Below, one piece after another: positions 7,205 to 12,304 of a stretch of 12,304 nucleotides of DNA. The notes below the pieces were generated by a model, which was not told where the DNA came from, made no database searches, and saw only the letters and a program-made list of their open reading frames with translations. The position numbers were made by a program, and so were the translations under genes. Numbering within the stretch: position 1 is the first letter of the stretch; every line of letters starts with the position of its first letter. The DNA is from Clostridia bacterium (GTDB lineage: Bacteria > Bacillota_E > RBS10-35 > JAJYVN01), in contig DAHWHT010000375.1 of the NCBI GenBank assembly GCA_027335515.1, forward strand, positions 1-12,304, read 5' to 3'.

Positions 7205-8041
7205 TCAGACGCCCGCAAGCCACGCCTCGGCATCTCCCGCCGCATCATGGGTCGCGAGTTCTTCCAGGAACGAAAAGAAGTTGTGGTGCGGCTCGTAGCC
7301 CAGGCACTCCCGGGTCGCGACCGGGTCGGGTCGGCCGATGCGATCGGGCAGAGTCAGGTTGTGGCGCCGCACCAGATCCGCCGCACCCGGGCGGTGGCGT
7401 TCCAGCACCGCCAACGGGTCCCGCGCCCAGGCGGCCACGTCCTCAACGGTGAACGGGTCGTGGCGCAGGACCGGCAACGCCTCAAAGGTCGCCTCGGTGT
7501 TCTCCACCGCCAGCGCCGCCGCGGCAATGACATCCCTGCGGTCCACTCCACCGCGCAGCAGCCGTTCCCCATACCGCCTGCGGTTCGGATACGGCGTGAA
7601 ATCCGCCGGGCGCAGGAGAATGCAGGAAATGCCGGCCGTGCGGTGATAGAAGGCGCACAGTTCCTCACCGATCACCTTGCTGAAGCCGTAGATGTTGTTG
7701 CGATCGTGCACCGACATGCTGGAAATCCACACGACCCGGCGCACACCATGGGCGAGTGCGGATTGAAACACGTTGAACGTGCCATCGACGTTCAGATCCC
7801 AAAAGGCATCCTGACCGCGGGACCGCAGGTGGATGCCGTGCCAGGCCGGCGTGTGCACGACGACATCCATCCCCTCCGCCAGGGCCAGGACCTCCTCGCG
7901 CCGCCGCACGTCGGCCTGGATGAACTCCGCCGCCGTTTCCACCGGATTCAGGTCCGACAGCCGCAGGGCATGGCGCGCAGCGAGGCTGGCGGCAAGCCCG
8001 GAACCGAGGCTGCCGCCAGCCCCCGTGATCAACACCTTCAC
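7205..8041 (-). CDS. NAD-dependent epimerase/dehydratase (extended SDR)
   Basis: A 278-residue extended short-chain dehydrogenase starting at GTG 8039-8041. The Rossmann motif ITGAGGSLGSGL lies at residues 5-16. Asp30 in LRLSDLN would bind the ribose of NAD. ISSMSVHDRNNIYGFSK supplies the catalytic Ser, Tyr118 and Lys122 (YxxxK). Such enzymes epimerise, dehydrate or oxidise sugars or sugar nucleotides. The short length and the N-terminal pattern recall uronate dehydrogenase-type members, but the substrate cannot be read from sequence. It lies 140 bp downstream of the hydroxypyruvate-isomerase-like gene on the same strand, and the pair suggests a small sugar or sugar-acid catabolic unit carried by the element. 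The ribosome site is weak, so the start is moderately certain. Confidence 0.88.
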   Translation of the reverse strand: MKVLITGAGGSLGSGLAASLAARHALRLSDLNPVETAAEFIQADVRRREEVLALAEGMDVVVHTPAWHGIHLRSRGQDAFWDLNVDGTFNVFQSALAHGVRRVVWISSMSVHDRNNIYGFSKVIGEELCAFYHRTAGISCILLRPADFTPYPNRRRYGERLLRGGVDRRDVIAAAALAVENTEATFEALPVLRHDPFTVEDVAAWARDPLAVLERHRPGAADLVRRHNLTLPDRIGRPDPVATRECLGYEPHHNFFSFLEELATHDAAGDAEAWLAGV

Positions 8042-8140
8042 TGCCGATCGGCGCGCCCGCCAGCCCGCGGGCGGCGCGCGCCCTACCTCCCCTGCTCGAC
8101 CGACTGAGGCGCCCCCGTGAGCGCCGCGGGAGCCCCTGAG

Positions 8141-8162
8141 GCCCACCGACCCGGGGGTGGGC
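8141..8162. repeat. GC-rich inverted repeat (7-bp perfect stem) between the two sugar genes
   Basis: GCCCACC (8141-8147) and GGTGGGC (8156-8162) pair perfectly around an eight-base loop. The hairpin would form about 20 bases after the stop of the isomerase-like gene in its transcript. No T-tract follows on either strand. It may be a weak terminator or an mRNA-stabilising hairpin that lowers expression of the epimerase. Confidence 0.45.
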
Positions 8163-8181
8163 GCAAGCGCGGCGGGGGCGG

Positions 8182-8970
8182 TCAGGTGGGATCGGCAAAG
8201 GCCGCGCGCACCTCGCGCAACGAGGCCTCCGGGTCGATGGACGGCCCGTATTCCAACCCGACGAATCCGCGGTATCCGGTGGCGGCGATGGTTGCCAGCA
8301 CCGGCCGGAAATCCACCTCGCCGCCCGTCGGCTCATGGCGTCCGGGGACCCCGGCGATGTGGTAGTAGCCGATCAGCGCATGGTGGGCGCGCACGACGGC
8401 ATCAAGATCGTCCCCCATGACCCGCATGTGGTACAGGTCATACAGCACCCTGACGCTGGGTGACCCCACGGCCTCCACGACCGCAAAGGCCTTGGCCGAG
8501 GTGTCACACCAGCAGTTGCGATGGTCGACCAGGCTGTTGAGCGGCTCAAGCAGCGCGGTGATCCCCGCGGCCTCCAGTTGCGGCACCACCGTGCGCAGGG
8601 AGGCGACGACCGCCGCGTGGTGCTGGGCCTCCGACCATCCGGCCACCCGGTCGCCGGGCACCATGACCAGATTCGAACAGCGCACGGCGCGCGCGGCGCC
8701 GATCGCCGCGGCCACATCGGCCGCAAGCTGCGCGTGGTCCTGGGGCTCGATCAGGGCGGGCCGGCCGTGGCCGGGCGCTCCACCCGTCGTTCCCCCCATG
8801 CAGGTCACTGATAGCCCTGTTTCCGCCTGCAGTTGAGCTGCCTGCGCCATGTCCTTGCCCCGCCACACAAACTCGCAGGCGGCAAACCCGAGGGCCTTGC
8901 TGATCCGCCAGCGCTCGGGAAAGGGACGATCCCGCAAATGGGTCTCCAGATGCACCGCCAAACCCGGCAC
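8182..8970 (-). CDS. Hydroxypyruvate isomerase-like sugar isomerase (AP endonuclease 2-family TIM barrel)
   Basis: A 262-residue TIM-barrel protein from GTG 8968-8970, which has GGAGG seven bases upstream. It has the metal and catalytic residues of the hydroxypyruvate isomerase/tagatose epimerase superfamily: Glu142 (LLEPLN), Asp178 (LYDLYH), His204 (YYHIAG), with RHEPTGGEVDF after it, and Glu240 (GLEYGPS). These fall at almost the same positions as in E. coli Hyi. The likely reaction is isomerisation or epimerisation of a small keto-sugar or hydroxypyruvate in the cytoplasm. It is the element gene nearest the right end, 152 bp from the core. Any transcript from the spoIIID promoter would therefore enter it while the element is in place. 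Family firm, substrate unknown. Confidence 0.85.
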   Translation of the reverse strand: MPGLAVHLETHLRDRPFPERWRISKALGFAACEFVWRGKDMAQAAQLQAETGLSVTCMGGTTGGAPGHGRPALIEPQDHAQLAADVAAAIGAARAVRCSNLVMVPGDRVAGWSEAQHHAAVVASLRTVVPQLEAAGITALLEPLNSLVDHRNCWCDTSAKAFAVVEAVGSPSVRVLYDLYHMRVMGDDLDAVVRAHHALIGYYHIAGVPGRHEPTGGEVDFRPVLATIAATGYRGFVGLEYGPSIDPEASLREVRAAFADPT

Positions 8971-9122
8971 GCGTATACCTCCAACCGCCCCACCGTTCAG
9001 AGCCCGCTTTCCGCATCCCGCAGTTGGAGTCCTGCCCTGCCGCGGAGGGGGATCGCGGCCGCCACGCCCGACCAGACCCCGCAAACGGCCGCCGGCGGCG
9101 TTGTGGCCGCGAAGGACTCCTT

Positions 9123-9126
9123 TCCA
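9123..9126. other. Proposed right attachment core (TCCA on +, TGGA on -)
   Basis: Here the 5' piece of spoIIID ends: codons CGG-GTT-CTG-GAA are followed by AGG-AGT-CCT, which are not SpoIIID-like. The four bases match those at 3969-3972 in direct orientation. Confidence 0.65.
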
Positions 9127-9154
9127 GAACCCGCTTCCAGATATGGTCCTTCAC
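9123..9154 (-). CDS. spoIIID: SpoIIID, 5' piece of a split gene (residues 1-11)
   Basis: Eleven codons from GTG 9152-9154 encode VKDHIWKRVLE, which aligns without a gap to the known SpoIIID N-terminus (B. subtilis MHDYIKERTIK). The next expected residues, an I/V-x-x-Y-I pattern, are found as VSRYI at the start of the 3' piece. The joined protein would be 95 residues against 93 in B. subtilis. A GGGGGG stretch seven bases upstream could bind the ribosome, the same type of site as flhO and flhP use. Past the core, the frame runs on through element DNA without SpoIIID similarity. A CATA at 9195-9198 (minus) sits at a plausible -10 distance for sigma-E, but I see no convincing -35. Confidence 0.85.
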
Positions 9155-9640
9155 GGGCTCGCCCCCCGTCCCTCCGAAACGTCTAGCCAATCGATATGTA
9201 CGGCCCCAAGACGGCAGACCCTCTCCAACCGCACCGTGACCCTCCCGGGGCGATCCACGTGAACCGGCGCACGACCCGGACGGAGCGACCGCGCAGATCT
9301 CGCCTGCTGCTTATGAACGCCACTATCTTCCACCATGCCCACTGCACGTCCCATTCCGCTATTGCAGTCGCGCAAGCGCCACGAAACCTCACCAGCGGCG
9401 CGAAACGGCTGTTTATCTCATCCATACTCGTCGTGACGGCTGCATGGACACACTTACGACCTTTGAGGACGGGAGTAAGCTCGTGTAACGTAGGCACGCT
9501 GGCGCGCGCGTCTTGAGATGTAGCGTACAACTCACATACCACGTCTACTACATAACTCTACTTGTGTATCCCGGTGTATAAGGGATATACTTGCGATGCT
9601 TTCTTGACAGACCGCGGTCGAACGCGTTGCTGAGCTCGAA
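9155..9640. promoter_or_regulatory. Divergent intergenic region between the spoIIID 5' piece and the ectB remnant
   Basis: Some 485 bases without a gene I can support. Base composition is clearly less GC-rich than the rest, especially 9420-9600. It should hold the spoIIID promoter (minus) and the ectB promoter (plus). No ectA-like acetyltransferase sequence is visible here, although ectA normally precedes ectB. Confidence 0.5.
9562..9591 (+). promoter_or_regulatory. Candidate vegetative-type promoter for ectB with an overlapping inverted repeat
   Basis: TTGTGT (9562-9567) and TATACT (9586-9591) are 18 bp apart and resemble sigma-A -35 and -10 elements. They lie 50 bp upstream of the ectB start. 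Within the spacer, TATCCC (9567-9572) and GGGATA (9582-9587) form a perfect 6-bp inverted repeat, a possible operator. It lies in the AT-richest stretch of the window. Confidence 0.45.
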
Positions 9641-10861
<1,221 letters not shown>

Positions 10862-10933
10862 GCAACGGGTGGCCGATGGCGCGTGGAACCCCAGAGGGAC
10901 TGCGGAGCAGGGATCTGGAGCGAGGAGGCGGGC

Positions 10934-11029
10934 ATGCCTGTGCTGGTACGTCACCTGGAATCCATGGTGGGCAGCGAACGCGACGTGCGGGCCGAGACCT
11001 GGTCCAGCCGCCGCCTGCTGCTGCGGGCG
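10934..11029 (+). pseudogene. ectC: 5' fragment of ectC (L-ectoine synthase), first 32 codons
   Basis: ATG 10934 has a good ribosome site (GGAGG, five bases away). The encoded MPVLVRHLESMVGSERDV and ETWSSRRLLLRA match the N-terminus of EctC, the cupin enzyme that cyclises N-acetyl-diaminobutyrate to ectoine. Homology stops at about 11029; the expected DGMGFS and the cupin barrel are absent. The frame then continues as noise opposite the end of the spoIIQ-like gene. With the broken ectB it marks a decayed ectoine operon. Confidence 0.85.
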
Positions 11030-11078
11030 CGTCGCCCTCTACCGCTGACCGCGGCTTGCGACGACGCGCCGACTGGCG

Positions 11079-12068
11079 CTATCCAGCCGCCGGCGCCGTC
11101 GCAAGCTCCGGATCCAGGGCGCGCGATCCGGCGAACACCTGCCAGAACACGTGCGGCGCCAGACCGGCCTCGGCCGGCGGCGCCTCACCCACCGCACCCA
11201 GCGGGGTGCCGGGCTGCACCGCCTGGCCAACGCGCACCTGGACGCTGGCCAACCCCGAGACGTTCGTGGAATAGCCGCGGTCCAGTCCAATGCTCACCAC
11301 CCAACCCCACAGGCTGTCGCGGTGGACCGCCAACACCTGTCCCGCCCCCGGAGCCACCGCCGTCTGCCCCACGCGGGCGGCCAGGTCCACCCCGGTGTGC
11401 TCCTGCCAATCACCGAACACCTTCGAATACTGCCAGCCAAACCCCGAGAGCACCCGGCCCACCACCGGAGGAATCAGCAGCGGCGGGGGCGCGGCCGCCG
11501 TGCGTCCGGTGACCGCCGCCGCGGCGGTCGCCAAACCCCGCGTGGACGTCGGCGACGGGGTGCCGCCGGCGGCTGCGCCGGCATTCGCCTGGGAGGCCGC
11601 AGTGGTCGCGGCGGTGTTCACCCTGGTCGTCGCGCGGGAAGCGGTGGACGCCCCGGTCCTGCGGCCGCCGCCCGCCCCGGTCGCGAAACGGCCGCTGGTG
11701 TGAACGGCCGCCGGGGTTGCACTGGGACCGACGGCGTCCGTGCCCTGACTGCGCTCCCGGGTCCCCACGGCCGGCAGCGGCGTCGGGGCGGCACTGCGTC
11801 GCGCCGCAAGCGAGGCGCTCGCCGAGGCCGAGGCCGACGCGCGGCTTGAGGTGGCCGTGGCGGTCGGTCGGGCCGTCGCAGGGCGGGACGGGACCGAACG
11901 CGTCCCCCCATGCCCGATCAGCGCCACCACGGCGTAGGCCCCCGCCGCCACCAGGCCAAGTCCGACCGGAATCAGGGCGCGCCGGCCCCGGCGCCCGGCC
12001 ACCCCGCTCCAGCCCCGCGCCCGCATCCACCATCGCTGCAGGGTCGAAGGGCCGGTATGCCGCCCCAT
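11079..12068 (-). CDS. spoIIQ: SpoIIQ-like membrane protein with degenerate LytM/M23 domain
   Basis: A 329-residue protein from ATG 12066-12068, with GGGAGG upstream. It has a basic N-terminus, one membrane segment (about 31-51, LIPVGLGLVAAGAYAVVAL), a long Ala/Ser/Thr/Pro-rich linker (about 55-200) and a C-terminal LytM fold (about 203-320). SpoIIQ sits in the forespore membrane and binds SpoIIIAH across the intermembrane space during engulfment. The metal site is incomplete. HTGVD keeps His224 and Asp228, but the HxH motif reads PHVF (His306, Phe308), and the YxHL histidine is replaced in VSGL. A non-catalytic role is therefore likely, as in B. subtilis SpoIIQ, which is also degenerate though at a different residue. 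Position upstream of spoIIID fits the spoIIQ-spoIIID order of several Bacillaceae. Another M23-family sporulation protein remains possible. Confidence 0.8.
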   Translation of the reverse strand: MGRHTGPSTLQRWWMRARGWSGVAGRRGRRALIPVGLGLVAAGAYAVVALIGHGGTRSVPSRPATARPTATATSSRASASASASASLAARRSAAPTPLPAVGTRERSQGTDAVGPSATPAAVHTSGRFATGAGGGRRTGASTASRATTRVNTAATTAASQANAGAAAGGTPSPTSTRGLATAAAAVTGRTAAAPPPLLIPPVVGRVLSGFGWQYSKVFGDWQEHTGVDLAARVGQTAVAPGAGQVLAVHRDSLWGWVVSIGLDRGYSTNVSGLASVQVRVGQAVQPGTPLGAVGEAPPAEAGLAPHVFWQVFAGSRALDPELATAPAAG

Positions 12069-12100
12069 CGCCCATCCCTCCCGTCTCTGGCTTCCGGTGA

Positions 12101-12130
12101 GGATGGTTCCAGCGATCGCGGCTTTTATGC
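12101..12130 (-). promoter_or_regulatory. Candidate forespore (sigma-F/G-type) promoter of the spoIIQ-like gene
   Basis: On the minus strand GCATA (12126-12130) matches the -35 consensus shared by sigma-F and sigma-G. GGAACCATCC (12101-12110) follows after 15 bp and partly fits the sigma-F -10 (GG and the central A/T kept, three positions off). It ends 32 bp before the start codon. B. subtilis spoIIQ is sigma-F-dependent, so such a promoter is expected here. Confidence 0.4.
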
Positions 12131-12304
12131 GCGCCCTGCGAAATCCGCCACACCTGGGCCGTTGCGGGAGCCCCCCCCCACAATACCCGGGGCCACCGCA
12201 CCCGACGCGCCCGCGGCACCCCGGGGACCGGAGCCCACCCATGCGCAAGGGGCGCCGGCGGCCTGTGCCACCGACGCCCCTCCCCGCGGCACCCCCGGAT
12301 GCGG
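12131..12304. other. Right edge: no supported gene
   Basis: Very GC-rich sequence with homopolymeric C runs. The frames that cross it have no recognisable motif, no good ribosome site and no family resemblance. It is probably the upstream region of the spoIIQ-like gene. Confidence 0.4.

Larger units (their letters stand above)
3969..9126. mobile_element. Sporulation intervening element splitting spoIIID (about 5,154 bp from core to core)
   Basis: The element lies between the two same-strand parts of spoIIID. Starting from its left end it carries a SpoIVCA-like serine recombinase, a 56-codon gene, a frameshifted unknown gene, a divergent ribbon-helix-helix-like gene, an NAD-dependent epimerase and a hydroxypyruvate-isomerase-like gene. 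The two ends share a direct TGGA (minus strand). Deleting one core-to-core unit would restore a 95-codon spoIIID. This matches skin in sigK: a serine recombinase near one end, with its gene ending beside the interrupted gene. The alternative is a plain inactivating insertion that never excises. That is less likely because both halves retain good spoIIID sequence, the recombinase frame is intact, and no bases are lost. Confidence 0.85.

Noticed and set aside
9183..9542. Possible ectA or other small gene in the ectB upstream region
   Set aside because: Neither strand shows acetyltransferase motifs, a ribosome site or the genome's codon bias.
9604..9609. TTGACA as the -35 element of an ectB promoter
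   Set aside because: No -10-like hexamer lies 16-18 bp downstream, and the start codon is too close. The TTGTGT/TATACT pair upstream fits better.

Overview
The window comes from a very GC-rich, endospore-forming, flagellated member of the Bacillota. The evidence is a minus-strand series spoIIQ-like gene – spoIIID – flhO – flhP – fabZ, which is the order known from Bacillus-type genomes apart from a missing mbl gene. High GC suggests a lineage such as Symbiobacterium or Thermaerobacter, but that placement is inference. A class I aminotransferase follows fabZ and runs off the left edge.

The main result is that spoIIID, encoding a mother-cell sporulation regulator, is split. Its first 11 codons (9154 down to about 9123, minus) encode VKDHIWKRVLE. 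The remaining 84 codons (about 3967 down to 3713, minus) begin VSRYIS. The pieces lie in the same orientation, 5,154 bp apart, and each break falls on the tetranucleotide TGGA (minus strand). Recombination there would restore an uninterrupted 95-codon frame through VKDHIWKRVLE-VSRYIS. The DNA in between carries a SpoIVCA-like large serine recombinase whose 3' end faces the 3' piece, a 56-codon gene just upstream of it that is a candidate directionality factor, an unrecognised frameshifted gene, a divergent ribbon-helix-helix-like protein, and two sugar-metabolism genes (an NAD-dependent epimerase/dehydrogenase and a hydroxypyruvate-isomerase-like TIM barrel). This has the layout of a sporulation intervening element like skin in sigK, but placed in spoIIID.

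Between the 5' piece of spoIIID and spoIIQ (9155-11078) lies a decayed ectoine cluster on the plus strand: a promoter-like AT-richer stretch, ectB broken by three frameshifts and a small deletion, and only the first 32 codons of ectC. At the right, a SpoIIQ-like membrane protein with a degenerate LytM/M23 domain is preceded by a candidate forespore (sigma-F-type) promoter. The last 236 bases contain no gene I can support.

Together, the minus-strand backbone serves sporulation, flagellar assembly and fatty acid synthesis. The 5.15-kb element would have to leave the mother-cell chromosome for SpoIIID to be made. I know of sigK and several other sporulation genes with such elements, but do not recall a described case in spoIIID; that needs a literature check.
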